A stretch of DNA of 64,000 bases from Cellulosimicrobium terreum (GCA_014803435.1 JACYFD010000005.1:124001-188000); one strand, 5' to 3'; positions 43,477 to 52,201 are shown, counted from the first letter of the stretch. Numbers and translations are program-made. Notes: generated by a model not told the origin, from the letters alone.

Positions 43477-44136
43477 CTACCCACGCGGGTGGCGGCCCGA
43501 CTCGAGTGCCCACATCGCCGCCTCGACGCGGTTGCGCACGCCGAGATTGGTGAGGATGCCGCCGATGTGCGTCTTGATCGTGCCACGCGAGAGATACAGG
43601 TGGGCGCCGATCTCGTCGTTCGTCAGGCCGGAGGCGAGCAGCGCGAGCACCTGCTCCTCGCGCTCGCTGAGCGGCGCGGAGGGCTGGCGCGGGAGGCACT
43701 GCGGGCGCGAGGACTCGGCCAGCAGCCGCGTCGGGATGCGCGGCGAGATGAGCGCCTCACCGCTCGCCGCGGCGTGCAGCGCCTCGGTGACGAGGAGAGG
43801 GCTCGTCCCCTTCAGCAGGAAGCCCTTCGCGCCGGCGCGCAGCGCGCCGTAGACGAACTCGTCGAGGTCGAACGTCGTGATGACGACGACGGCGAGGGGA
43901 TCTGCCGCGTCCGGACCCGCGAGCAGCGTGGTCGCCTCGATGCCGTCGAGGCGCGGCATGCGGATGTCGAGCAGCGCGACGTCGGGCCGCACCTCGCGGG
44001 CGAGCTTCACCGCAGCGACACCGTCCGCGGCCTCGCCGACCACCCGGATGCTGGGTTGCGCGTTGGGGAGCATCGTGAGACCCCAGCGCACCGGTTCCTC
44101 TGTCGGTGCGGTGCGGTCGACGTCTGTGGTGTCCAT
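43477..44136 (-). CDS. LuxR/NarL-type response regulator with atypical receiver N-terminus
   Basis: This is a 219-residue response regulator. The receiver keeps MLPNAQPSIRVVGEAADGV, phospho-acceptor Asp57 in ALLDIRMPRLDG, and VITTFDLDEFVYGALRAGAKGFLLK. The usual first strand with the Asp-Asp pocket is replaced by DTTDVDRTAPTEEPVRWG. The NarL output domain is intact (LSEREEQVLALLASGLTNDEIGAHLYLSRGTIKTHI, cited as LSEREEQVLALLASG and LSRGTIKTHI). No histidine kinase gene is adjacent. Phosphorylation may be lost or altered. Confidence 0.85.
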   Translation of the reverse strand: MDTTDVDRTAPTEEPVRWGLTMLPNAQPSIRVVGEAADGVAAVKLAREVRPDVALLDIRMPRLDGIEATTLLAGPDAADPLAVVVITTFDLDEFVYGALRAGAKGFLLKGTSPLLVTEALHAAASGEALISPRIPTRLLAESSRPQCLPRQPSAPLSEREEQVLALLASGLTNDEIGAHLYLSRGTIKTHIGGILTNLGVRNRVEAAMWALESGRHPRG

Positions 44137-44273
44137 GGGGCGATCGTCGACGCGCCCGGGGTCGCGGCGCTTCGGCCATGTGGCCGAGCTTCCGGCCGAC
44201 CACGACCCCCGTGGTTTCGACCGTGCAAGAGGTCGCGATCTTCGCCTCGATGCGGCTGGCCCAACCTGTCGGT

Positions 44274-44885
44274 TCACGGCCGTACGAGGCGGCACGACCG
44301 TCCCCGACGACGAGCCGCGGAGCGGCGCGACGGCGTCGTCGGTTCCGGAGCGGGAGCCGTCGTCTGCTCAGCATCGAAGACCGACATGATGACCGCCGCG
44401 GTGCTGGTGAAACCGATGGCGAGGGCGAGGAGGAGAGAAGGGACGAAGTCGCTCGGCGACGGCATCCACCCGCCGAGCGTCCACGGCAGGACGACGAGGG
44501 CAACCACTGCGAGGGAGGTGAGGATCTCGTTCGCGGCCAGCGCGACGGACCTCCTCGTCGCGCCCTTCTTCGCGATTCGACGGGACGTGTCGATGGTGGC
44601 GGCCACGAGTGCCGCTGCGAACGCCAGGAAGGCGACAACCGCCCAGACCGGCTCGGCACCGACCAGGGCGAGAGCGACGATCAGGGGCAGGCTGTAGGCG
44701 ACGAGCACCCATCGGGCGCCGGCCCGCATGTATTGGTCCGGCGTGCTGCCTGCCGCGCCGCGGGCCCGGTGCAACGCGGAGTCGAGGTAGAAGAACACCG
44801 CCACGATGAATGTGCCGACGAGGGTCGCTGCGATGCCCGCGAGGGCGAGCAGGAACTCGTCGGTGACCTCATGCACCGTCGTCAC
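44274..44885 (-). CDS. Membrane protein of unknown function
   Basis: This is a 203-residue predicted membrane protein. About five hydrophobic helices include LLALAGIAATLVGTFIVAVFF, LVAYSLPLIVALALVG, VWAVVAFLAFAAALVAATI and SLLLALAIGFTSTAAVIMSVF. A Pro/Thr/Arg tail follows. GTG 44885 is the likely start (VTTVHEVTDEFL). No family or operon partner is recognised. Confidence 0.6.
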   Translation of the reverse strand: MTTVHEVTDEFLLALAGIAATLVGTFIVAVFFYLDSALHRARGAAGSTPDQYMRAGARWVLVAYSLPLIVALALVGAEPVWAVVAFLAFAAALVAATIDTSRRIAKKGATRRSVALAANEILTSLAVVALVVLPWTLGGWMPSPSDFVPSLLLALAIGFTSTAAVIMSVFDAEQTTAPAPEPTTPSRRSAARRRGRSCRLVRP

Positions 44886-45016
44886 CGCGCTTCGGCCACC
44901 GGCACTCGACCGTGGGCGCTTTCGTGCAAGTGACCAAGGGCTGCGGTACGCAGTCGGTCGACTCGACCATGGTGTCGCTCCTTCTTCCGATGAGCGGCGG
45001 GCATCCCCGAGCGGAC

Positions 45017-45688
45017 TCACGCCGTAGGCGGCAGCGCGGCCGCCCGCCGGACGACATCGTGCTGAGCCGGGTTGTACAGCTCCCACAGGGCGTCCGCGAG
45101 CGCCCGACCGACGGCACCGCGTCCCCCGACGCCACGCCAGTTCGCGCCGCTGTTCGCGATCTCGTGTGCCACGCGTTGCCTCGCCACGTCGTCGGCGTCG
45201 TCCGTCAACGCGTCGAACGCCCTCCGGATCGACTCGGGCTCCTGGGCGATCATGAGGGAGAGCTCGGCACGCTGGTCCTGGTCGCACAGCCGGGTCAGGA
45301 CGTGGATCAACGAGCGGTCCGCCTCCGAGAGCCGCGAGGCGACGGACTCGAAGCCGCGGGGTGTGTCCAGGGGCGCGTGCGCGGCCAGGATGGCCGCGAC
45401 GTCGGCCCGCACCCGGTTCAGGCGGTCGATGCCCGCCTGCAGCTCGGCGTCGAGGTCGCGCAAGGCCCCGGGCGAGGAGGCGTTGATGTCCGCGACCTGC
45501 GCGAGCGGCACGCCCAGCTCGACGAGCCGCCGGACCCGGATCAGCGCCACGAGGTGGCTCACGCGGTACTGCTTGTACCCGTTGGACCACCGCTCGGGCT
45601 CGTCCACCAGCCCGAGCGAGTGGTAGTGCCGGACCGTGTTGACCGTCGTGCCGGCAAGGTCCGCAACCTCCCTCGTGCTCCACGCCAC
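45017..45688 (-). CDS. MerR-family regulator (first of two paralogues)
   Basis: This is a 223-residue activator/repressor. The N-terminal MerR helix-turn-helix is WSTREVADLAGTTVNTVRHY followed by HSLGLVDEPERWSNGYKQYRVSHL, with the dimerisation coil after it. The C-terminal domain (about residues 100-223) is a longer effector region of unknown ligand. GTG 45688 has GAGGAGGA upstream; an open 34-codon extension is not needed. It is divergent from the LuxR-type AAA regulator and nearly identical in the recognition region to the paralogue at 48694. Confidence 0.87.
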   Translation of the reverse strand: MAWSTREVADLAGTTVNTVRHYHSLGLVDEPERWSNGYKQYRVSHLVALIRVRRLVELGVPLAQVADINASSPGALRDLDAELQAGIDRLNRVRADVAAILAAHAPLDTPRGFESVASRLSEADRSLIHVLTRLCDQDQRAELSLMIAQEPESIRRAFDALTDDADDVARQRVAHEIANSGANWRGVGGRGAVGRALADALWELYNPAQHDVVRRAAALPPTA

Positions 45689-45872
45689 GGCGTCCTCCTC
45701 GGTCGACGGATCGGGCGAGTCGTCGCGAGGAGTCGAGTCCTTCTCGCACAGCGTCACCCGTGATACCCGTGACGTTTCCATCGGGGCCACCCCGTTCGCG
45801 TCGGTGAGAAGTACCTAACCGCCATACTTGCGGGGTCGGCTCCCGGCACCACGAACCGGTGGAGGAGAACGG

Positions 45873-48629
45873 GTGGACCTGCGCGGACGAGACTCGGAGC
45901 GCCAGGCGATCGAGCGCCTGCTGACCGAGGCACGTGCGGGTCGCAGCGGCGCCCTCGTCCTGTGCGGGGAGGCCGGTATCGGCAAGACCTCGCTCCTGGA
46001 GCACGCGCGCATCGTGGCCGAGCGTTCGCAGGTCCGGGTCGAGGGCGCCGTCGGGATGGAGTCGGAGCGGCACTTCGCCTTCGCCGGTCTGCACCAGCTG
46101 TGCGCGCCCCTGCTCGGCTTCGCCGATGCTCTGGTCGAACCGCAGCGCGCTGCCCTGGGAGTCGCGCTCGGGCGTCGGTCCGGCGCCGTGCCCGAGCGCT
46201 TCCTCGTCGGCCTCGCGACCCTGAACCTCCTGGCCGAGAGCGCGGAGGAGCGACCTCTTCTCTGCATCGTCGACGACGCCCAGTGGTTGGATCCCGCGTC
46301 GGCGGAGGTCATCGCGTTCGTCGCCCGGCGGCTGGAGGCCGAGCGCGTGGCGTTCGTGATCGCGGCGCGTGGCGGGGACGACGGCGAGGCTTCCGCCTTC
46401 TCCGGCATACCCTCCGTGACGCTGACCGGGCTCGGCGACGCCGACGCGCGTGCGGTCTTCGCCGCCGCCGTGCGGACCCCGCCCGACGACGTCGTCACGG
46501 ACCGCGTCATCGCCGAGGCTCGGGGCAACCCCTTGGCGCTGCTCGAGCTGCCCCGCACCGCGCGACCGGCACAGCTGGCGAGCGGCTTCGAGCTGCCGGA
46601 GGCGCCCAGCATCCCGCGCCGCGTGGAGGAGTCCTTCCGGCGCCGCTCCGCCGAGCTGCCCGAGGACACCCAGCGGCTGCTGCTGGTCGCCGCGGCCGAG
46701 CCGACCGGGGACGCCACGCTCTTGTGGCGGGCGGCGTCGCGCCTCGGGATCGACAGCGAGGCCGCCGCCGCGGCCGAGGCCGCCGGACTGATCACCATCG
46801 ACGCGACGGTGCGTTTCCGCCATCCCCTCGTGCGCTCGGCGCTCTACGGCGTCGCCGACCCCGCCGCGCGGCGTCGGGCGCACGACTCGTTGGCCGCCGC
46901 CATCGACGTACGGGCCGATCCGGACAGGCGTGCGTGGCACCGCGGGCAGGCCGTCCTCGGCACGGACGAGGACGTCGCCGCGGAGCTGGAGCAGGCCGCC
47001 GAGCGGTCCCTCGCACGCGGCGGTATGGCAGCAGCGGCCGCGTTCCTGCACCGGGCGGCAGAGCTGACCCCCGACGTCGGGCAGCGCACCAGCCGGGCGA
47101 TGGCCGCCGCGGCCGCCAAGCACGAGGCCGGTGCACCCGAGGACGCCCTCAAGCTGCTCGCGATCGCCGCGAGCGGGCCGTTGGACGACCGGCAGGCCGC
47201 CCGCGTCAAGCTCTACCGGGCGATGATCCACTTCTACCTGACGCAGGACGGTGACGTGCCCGCGAAGTTCCTCGACGCCGCGCAGGCGCTGCGACCGCTG
47301 GACCGCGCCATGTCCCGCGAGACCTACCTGCTCGCGCTGAACGCGTCGATCATCACCGGGGGAGACCAGCCCGGGAGCGACGTGCGGGCCGTGGCCGACG
47401 CCGCGCGAGCGGCTCCGGCCCCGACCGAGCCGCCGCGGCCGTTGGACCTGCTGCTCGACGGGCTGGTCACGACGTACACGGACGGGTTCGCGGCAGGGGT
47501 AGGCGATCTCCGCGTGGCGCTCACAGCCTTCTGCGCGGAAGGGCTGAACGCGCAGGTCCCGGGTGCGGCGGACAGCGACCGGTGGTTGTGGTTGGCGAGC
47601 CGCACGGCCGTCGCCCTCTTCGACGACGACCTGATGCTCGACCTGGCCGCCCGGAACGTCCGGATCGCCCGACGAGCCGGAGCGCTGGCGACCCTGCACG
47701 CCGCCCTCGTCGCGATGGCCTCCGCACAGGTGCTGACGGGCGACTTCGCGCAGGCGACGCAGCTCAGCGCCGAGGCCACCGAGATCGCACGCGCGACCGG
47801 CGCGGTCCCGCTCCCGTACGCCCAGCTCTTCCTGGCCGCGTGGCAGGGACGCGCGGACGAGACCTCCGAGCTCGTCGACGCCAGCGCCCGCACGGCCGGC
47901 ACCGGCAACGGGGCGCAGATCACGCTCGCGCGCTACGCGACGGCCGTGCTCCACAACGGTGCGGGCAGCTACGCGGCCGCGCTCGACGCCGCGAGCAGGG
48001 CGTGCGGGTCGGACGAGCTCGCGGTCGGCAGCCTCGCCCTCCCCGAGCTGGTCGAGGCGGCCGCGCGCTCCGGGCAGCCCGAACGCGCCGCCGTGGCGTG
48101 CGACCAGCTCTCGACGCGGGCTCACGCCAGCGGTACGCCGTGGGCGCTCGGCCAGGCCGCGCTCGCGCACGCTCTCGTCGGGCCCGACGCCGACGCGGAG
48201 GACCACTACCGGGAAGCGATCGAGCGGCTCTCCGCATCACGCATGACCGGCCACCTCGCCCGCGCCCACCTCGTGTACGGCGAATGGCTGCGACGTGAGG
48301 GCCGTCGTCTGGACGCCCGCGAGCAGCTGCGGACCGCCCACGACACGCTCTCCGAGATGGGCGCGACCGGCTTCGCCGAGCGCGCCGCCCGTGAGCTGCG
48401 CGCCACCGGCGAGCACCCTCGTCCGCGTGGCGACCGGCCCGACGCGACGCTCACCGACCACGAGCTGCACATCGCACGACTCGTCGCCACGGGGGCCACG
48501 TCGCGGGAGGTGGCCGGCCAGCTGTTCCTGAGCCCCCGCACGATCGACGCGCACCTGCGCAGCATCTACCGCAAGCTCGGCATCACCTCGCGCCGCCAGC
48601 TCAGGGAAGCGCGGTTGCCGACCACTTGA
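45873..48629 (+). CDS. Large AAA/LuxR-type (LAL) transcriptional regulator
   Basis: This is a 918-residue MalT/LAL-type regulator. The N-terminal signalling ATPase has Walker A GEAGIGKT (32-39) and Walker B-like LLCIVDDAQWLD near residues 130-141. A long TPR-like helical middle follows. The C-terminal LuxR helix-turn-helix is LTDHELHIARLVATGATSREVAGQLFLSPRTID (cited as LTDHELHIARLVATGA and QLFLSPRTIDAHLR). GTG 45873 follows GGAGGAG. It lies between two merR genes and its stop overlaps the -35 region of the second. Confidence 0.88.
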   Translation: MDLRGRDSERQAIERLLTEARAGRSGALVLCGEAGIGKTSLLEHARIVAERSQVRVEGAVGMESERHFAFAGLHQLCAPLLGFADALVEPQRAALGVALGRRSGAVPERFLVGLATLNLLAESAEERPLLCIVDDAQWLDPASAEVIAFVARRLEAERVAFVIAARGGDDGEASAFSGIPSVTLTGLGDADARAVFAAAVRTPPDDVVTDRVIAEARGNPLALLELPRTARPAQLASGFELPEAPSIPRRVEESFRRRSAELPEDTQRLLLVAAAEPTGDATLLWRAASRLGIDSEAAAAAEAAGLITIDATVRFRHPLVRSALYGVADPAARRRAHDSLAAAIDVRADPDRRAWHRGQAVLGTDEDVAAELEQAAERSLARGGMAAAAAFLHRAAELTPDVGQRTSRAMAAAAAKHEAGAPEDALKLLAIAASGPLDDRQAARVKLYRAMIHFYLTQDGDVPAKFLDAAQALRPLDRAMSRETYLLALNASIITGGDQPGSDVRAVADAARAAPAPTEPPRPLDLLLDGLVTTYTDGFAAGVGDLRVALTAFCAEGLNAQVPGAADSDRWLWLASRTAVALFDDDLMLDLAARNVRIARRAGALATLHAALVAMASAQVLTGDFAQATQLSAEATEIARATGAVPLPYAQLFLAAWQGRADETSELVDASARTAGTGNGAQITLARYATAVLHNGAGSYAAALDAASRACGSDELAVGSLALPELVEAAARSGQPERAAVACDQLSTRAHASGTPWALGQAALAHALVGPDADAEDHYREAIERLSASRMTGHLARAHLVYGEWLRREGRRLDAREQLRTAHDTLSEMGATGFAERAARELRATGEHPRPRGDRPDATLTDHELHIARLVATGATSREVAGQLFLSPRTIDAHLRSIYRKLGITSRRQLREARLPTT

Positions 48630-48656
48630 CCCTGTGCCGAGCACAGCCTCTTGAAT
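48626..48656 (+). promoter_or_regulatory. MerR-type promoter of the second merR gene
   Basis: TTGACC (48626-48631) and TTGAAT (48651-48656) are separated by 19 bases. The spacer contains a perfect dyad, CTGTGC-cga-GCACAG (48632-48646). An over-long spacer with a central dyad is the hallmark of MerR-controlled promoters. A start near 48663 would leave a short leader with a GAGGAGGA site. Confidence 0.75.
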
Positions 48657-48693
48657 GGGCCGAGACCGCCGGGTTCGAGGAGGATGTGGACAC

Positions 48694-49440
48694 ATGGGAT
48701 GGAGCACACGAGAGCTTGCCGACCTCGCAGGGACGACGGTGAACACCGTGCGTCACTACCACCGGGAGGGCCTGCTCGCCGAGCCGGAGCGGATGTCGAA
48801 CGGCTACAAGCAGTACCGGGTCCCGCACCTGGTGCGGCTCCTGCAGATCCGTCGGCTACGAGACCTCGGCGTGCCGCTGGACCAGATCGAGCAGATCGGC
48901 CTCAGCTCGGACACGCCGTCGGCGGCGCTGCTGGCCGTCGACGCCGACCTCGCGTCGAGCATCGAGCGACTCCAACGGGCGCGCGCCGAGATCGCCGCGA
49001 TCCTGCAGGGCTCCTCGGCAACGGACATGCCGAGCGGGTTCGAGGACGTCGCGTCGCACCTGTCGACGCCCGACCGCTCGCTCGTGCTCATCTACTCCCA
49101 GCTCTACGACGACGGGGCGATGGCCGACGTGCGCAGCATGGTGGGGGAGGAGCGGGACCAGGCCGACGTCGAGTTCGACGCCCTGCCCGCCGACGCCGAC
49201 GAGACGACCCGCCAGCAGCTCGCCGAGATCTACGCGCCGACGATCGCCCGGGTCCTCGAGGGCTACCCCTGGCTGAGCGACCCGGCCGAGCACCTCGTGA
49301 AGGGCCCTCAGGTCACCGCGGACACGATCACGGAGTCGATCGTCGCCTTGTACAACCCCGCGCAGCGCGACGTGATCGTCCGCGCGAGCCTGATCGCGCA
49401 GGACCTGCTCCAGCGCGACGACCCGGACGGGACGGCCTGA
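48694..49440 (+). CDS. MerR-family regulator (second paralogue)
   Basis: This is a 248-residue MerR protein. The helix-turn-helix is WSTRELADLAGTTVNTVRHY, then HREGLLAEPERMSNGYKQYRVPHL, then a coil (IERLQRARAEIAAIL) and a C-terminal domain ending LYNPAQRDVIVRASLIAQDLLQRD. It shares the LYNPAQ-DV segment with the paralogue at 45017. The ATG follows GAGGAGGA. Its own promoter and three others within 2.5 kb have the same -35, 19-bp spacer, -10 arrangement, so it is the best candidate to control them. Confidence 0.88.
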   Translation: MGWSTRELADLAGTTVNTVRHYHREGLLAEPERMSNGYKQYRVPHLVRLLQIRRLRDLGVPLDQIEQIGLSSDTPSAALLAVDADLASSIERLQRARAEIAAILQGSSATDMPSGFEDVASHLSTPDRSLVLIYSQLYDDGAMADVRSMVGEERDQADVEFDALPADADETTRQQLAEIYAPTIARVLEGYPWLSDPAEHLVKGPQVTADTITESIVALYNPAQRDVIVRASLIAQDLLQRDDPDGTA

Positions 49441-49488
49441 CGTCGTTCTCGCCCGGACCGTCGGTGAGTGCAGGTCGTCCGGGGCACG

Positions 49489-50541
49489 CTATCCGCGCCC
49501 GAGGTCGTGGTGCTGGGCGAACCGCCAGCTCAGCCGCGCGGCGTCGGGCCCCCGTGCGTCGGTGTACGTGCCCTCGCCGTCGGGACCTGGCCACGCGTGA
49601 TCCAGGTCGGGCACGAAGACGTACTCGAGGAGGATGCTCCCGTCGGGGGTCGTGTAGACGGTGCGCTCGTGGGCCTGGGCCTCCCCGGTCGCCGGTCTGT
49701 GCTCGGTCGTGACCGAGAGCCCGAGACTGTCGTTGAGCGCACCGTCGTCGACGAGGTCGTTCACGGCACGCCAGTGCTCGACGAGGCGCTCACCGACGAA
49801 CGTGCGCACCACCTCGTCCTGTCCGCCCTGGACCACGAGCATCGGCACCTCGCGGGCGCGGTCGCCCATCTGCGCCCACGCCTGCCGCGCGGTCGCACGC
49901 GCCGGCACCTCGTCGGGCGCTGACGGGTCGACCTGGTTCGCCCCGTACTCGGCCCCGGCGACCGAGGTCGCGGTGGCGAACACGTCGGGGTAGGTGGCCG
50001 CGAGCACGACGGCGGCGCCCGCACCCGACGAGGCGCCCGAGACGTGGACACGGGACGGATCGGCGCCGTAGGTGTCGACGACCTCGCCGGCGATACCCGC
50101 GAGCAGTGCAGGCTCTCCCTCCCCGCGCTGCTGGTTCCTCGGGTCGGCGGCGTCCCAGCAGTTGATGAGGTTCTCGAACGGTCGCTGGGAGGGATAGACC
50201 ACGAGGAAGCCCTCCTCGTCGGCGAGCTCGTTGAACTGCGTCGTGGCCTTCATCGAGTTCCACCCGAAGCCGGTCATCCCGCACCCGTGGAGCGCCATCA
50301 TGACGGGGAGCGCGACTCCGTCGCCGTGCTGTGGCGGCACGTGCACCTGGTAGTGCTGCCAGGTGCCGTCCGCGGCGCGGTACAGGTGGTTGCGGTCGCC
50401 GTCGCCGTGGTCCCACGGCCACCCGAGCTGGAACACGAGCGTTGCCGCGATGCTCGCCGCGACGGCCAGCGCGACCAGCGCCCCGACGACCCACGGCCGC
50501 CGACCCCTCCGGTGGCGCGGTCTCGGTCCTGTCGTACCCAT
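49489..50541 (-). CDS. Secreted PHB depolymerase-family esterase
   Basis: This is an alpha/beta-hydrolase of the LpqC/PHB-depolymerase (feruloyl-esterase-like) group, 350 residues. A basic leader and one hydrophobic segment (WVVGALVALAVAASIAATLVF) form a signal anchor. The catalytic features are MALHGCGMTG (oxyanion), the nucleophile elbow VSGASSGAGAA, LVVQGGQDEVV with the acid and DLDHAWPG with the histidine. It is probably exported and cleaves an ester. A MerR-type promoter lies 70-100 bases upstream. Confidence 0.87.
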   Translation of the reverse strand: MGTTGPRPRHRRGRRPWVVGALVALAVAASIAATLVFQLGWPWDHGDGDRNHLYRAADGTWQHYQVHVPPQHGDGVALPVMMALHGCGMTGFGWNSMKATTQFNELADEEGFLVVYPSQRPFENLINCWDAADPRNQQRGEGEPALLAGIAGEVVDTYGADPSRVHVSGASSGAGAAVVLAATYPDVFATATSVAGAEYGANQVDPSAPDEVPARATARQAWAQMGDRAREVPMLVVQGGQDEVVRTFVGERLVEHWRAVNDLVDDGALNDSLGLSVTTEHRPATGEAQAHERTVYTTPDGSILLEYVFVPDLDHAWPGPDGEGTYTDARGPDAARLSWRFAQHHDLGRG

Positions 50542-50610
50542 CGGGCACTCCTCTCGACTCAGCGCCGCGCGGTGCGGGCACCGCCGCGCCCGTGCGTGCT
50601 CTGTGCCGAG

Positions 50611-50641
50611 ATCACAAACCCTGTGGCCAGCACGCGGTCAA
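50611..50641 (-). promoter_or_regulatory. MerR-type promoter of the esterase gene
   Basis: On the minus strand TTGACC (50641-50636), a 19-base spacer and TGTGAT (50616-50611) reproduce the architecture of the merR promoter. The spacer shares the GTG and CACAG elements at the same offsets. Confidence 0.72.
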
Positions 50642-50680
50642 GGCCGACCTGTCGAGCACGGACGGGCGAGCAGCGTCGCC

Positions 50681-50711
50681 TTGACCCTGTGGTGGGAACA
50701 CGGAGTGTGAT
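50681..50711 (+). promoter_or_regulatory. MerR-type promoter of the DUF4260 gene
   Basis: TTGACC (50681-50686), a 19-base spacer and TGTGAT (50706-50711). The spacer holds CTGTG and CACGG as a dyad with one mismatch. The ATG at 50718 is seven bases after the -10, so the message is probably leaderless. Confidence 0.72.
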
Positions 50712-50717
50712 CGACGC

Positions 50718-51107
50718 ATGATGCCCGACGTCACAGCGGTCCAGCGGATCGAGAGCGGAACGGTCGCGGTCCTCGCCCTGGTCTCAGCCATCGTTCTCTA
50801 CCCCGACTGGTGGTGGGTCGTGCTCGCCGCCTTCGTCCTGTTCGACGTCTCGATGGTGGGGTACGCCCGATCGCCCTCCGTCGGCGCGGCGTCGTACAAC
50901 CTCGTCCACACCTACGCCTGGCCGGCTGTCCTCGCGTCCGCCGCCGTGCTCGCCGCGCACCTGTCGTGGCCGGCGGAGACCTGGCTGGGTATCACGGCCT
51001 GCGCGTGGGCCTTCCACGTCGGCGTCGACCGCGCGCTGGGCTACGGGCTCAAGCTGACGGACGGGTTCACCCACACGCACCTGGGGCACATCGGCCGAGG
51101 CGCTTGA
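50718..51107 (+). CDS. DUF4260 membrane protein
   Basis: This is a 129-residue membrane protein of the DUF4260 family. Three or four hydrophobic helices (VAVLALVSAIVLYPDWWWVVLAAFVLFDVSMV, cited as VAVLALVSAIVLYP and WWVVLAAFVLFDVSM) are followed by NLVHTYAWP and the family end FHVGVDRALGYGLKLTDGF with THLG. Function unknown. ATG 50718 or 50721 starts it, directly after a MerR-type promoter. Its stop overlaps the -35 hexamer of the next such promoter. Confidence 0.85.
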   Translation: MMPDVTAVQRIESGTVAVLALVSAIVLYPDWWWVVLAAFVLFDVSMVGYARSPSVGAASYNLVHTYAWPAVLASAAVLAAHLSWPAETWLGITACAWAFHVGVDRALGYGLKLTDGFTHTHLGHIGRGA

Positions 51108-51134
51108 CCCGGTCCTGACAACAGGGTCTGTGAT
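51104..51134 (+). promoter_or_regulatory. MerR-type promoter of the small efflux-like gene
   Basis: TTGACC (51104-51109), a 19-base spacer and TGTGAT (51129-51134). The spacer shares ACAGGGTC with related copies, but its dyad (CCTG-acaa-CAGG) is shorter. A start near 51141 leaves a leader of about 50 bases with a GGAGAGGAA site. Confidence 0.65.
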
Positions 51135-51193
51135 GCACGAGTACCGAACGGCGCGCGAGTGCGCCACCGCCACGAACGGAGAGGAACGAACCC

Positions 51194-51751
51194 ATGGACA
51201 ACCCCTACGAAGGACTTCAGAGCTTCGTCGACCAGCTGCCCGACCTCGTGCAACCGCTCGTCGTCGCCGTGCTGGGAATGATCCCCTACGTCGAGGGAGA
51301 AGGGTCGGCAGCCCTGGGCATCATCGCGGGAGTGAACCCGATCGTCGCTGCCGTCGCCGGTGCCGCCGGGAACATCCTCAGCGTCATCATCGTGGTGGCC
51401 CTGAGCTCGCGGGTCCGCGAGCGGGTCGTCGCCCGACGCACGGCCACCGTCGGCGCCCCCGGCACCACTGCCGTGGACACCCAGGTCGAGCAGGCGGACG
51501 CTCCCGCGGAGAAGGAGAACCGTCGGTCCAAGGGCAGGAGGCGGCTGGGCGCGATGCTCGTGAGGTTCGGCGTGCCGGGTGCGAGCATCCTCGCGCCGCT
51601 GGTCCTGCCCACCCAGCTGACCGCCGCATTCTTCGTCGCGTCCGGCGTCCGGAAGGGCTGGGTCATCCTGTGGCAGGTCGTCGCGATCGTCCTGTGGACC
51701 AGCCTCATCGCCGCCGGAGCACTGGGCCTGATCAACGCACTCGGCTGGTAG
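51194..51751 (+). CDS. Small multidrug-efflux-like membrane protein (COG2426 type)
   Basis: This is a 185-residue membrane protein resembling putative small multidrug exporters. A first hairpin (VVAVLGMIPYVEGEGSAALG, IVAAVAGAAGNILSVIIVVAL) carries the conserved PYVEGEG. A cytoplasmic Lys/Arg-rich loop and a second hairpin (ASILAPLVLPTQLTAAFFVASG and a final helix) follow. The transport role is inferred from the family name only. It precedes ridA by 32 bases and is probably driven by the MerR-type promoter. Confidence 0.78.
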   Translation: MDNPYEGLQSFVDQLPDLVQPLVVAVLGMIPYVEGEGSAALGIIAGVNPIVAAVAGAAGNILSVIIVVALSSRVRERVVARRTATVGAPGTTAVDTQVEQADAPAEKENRRSKGRRRLGAMLVRFGVPGASILAPLVLPTQLTAAFFVASGVRKGWVILWQVVAIVLWTSLIAAGALGLINALGW

Positions 51752-51783
51752 CCCGAGGATCCAGCGAACAGAAGGAGAGACAG

Positions 51784-52191
51784 ATGACCGTGCACCTCAG
51801 CCACCCCGACGGCCTGCTCCAGCAGACCGACTACGCGCCCGTCGCCCTGGCGACGGGATCCCGCCTCCTGCTGCTCGCCGGGCAGGCAGCCGTGACCCCC
51901 GCGGGCGTGCCGACCTCGAGCGACCTCACGGGTCAGGTCCACTCCGCGCTGCACAACGTCGCCACCGGGGTCAGGGGCGCCGGCGGCGACGCCAGCGACA
52001 TCGCCCGACTGACCTTCTACGTCGTCGGCTGGACGCCGGAGACGGGCGCCGAGCTCCTGGCGGGTACCGCGCGCGCCCAGGAGTCCGACGGCTTCAGCTC
52101 CCCGCTGCCACCCATCACCGTCATCGGTGTCCAGGCGCTGTGGACGCCCGACCTCCTCGTCGAGGTCGAGGCCATCGCCGTCCTGGATTGA
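51784..52191 (+). CDS. RidA/YjgF-family protein
   Basis: This is a 135-residue RidA-family protein; members deaminate reactive enamines and imines or act as other small-molecule hydrolases. The conserved parts are LLLLAGQAAVTPAGVP, DLTGQVHSALHNVATGVRGAGGD and LLVEVEAIAVLD. The C-terminal catalytic arginine of classic RidA (in an R-V-E motif near residue 105) is not seen: this protein reads IGVQALWTPDLLVEVEA. It is therefore probably an Rid subgroup of different activity. AGAAGGAGAG precedes the ATG. Confidence 0.85.
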   Translation: MTVHLSHPDGLLQQTDYAPVALATGSRLLLLAGQAAVTPAGVPTSSDLTGQVHSALHNVATGVRGAGGDASDIARLTFYVVGWTPETGAELLAGTARAQESDGFSSPLPPITVIGVQALWTPDLLVEVEAIAVLD

Positions 52192-52201
52192 CTCCCACCG
52201 G

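Noticed and set aside
44274-48206. A 1310-codon open frame on the minus strand antisense to the LuxR-type regulator
   Set aside because: Only the final 203 codons (44274-44885) look like protein. The rest is Arg/Gly/Ala-rich antisense of the real plus-strand gene, with no domain or start site, an effect of very high GC.
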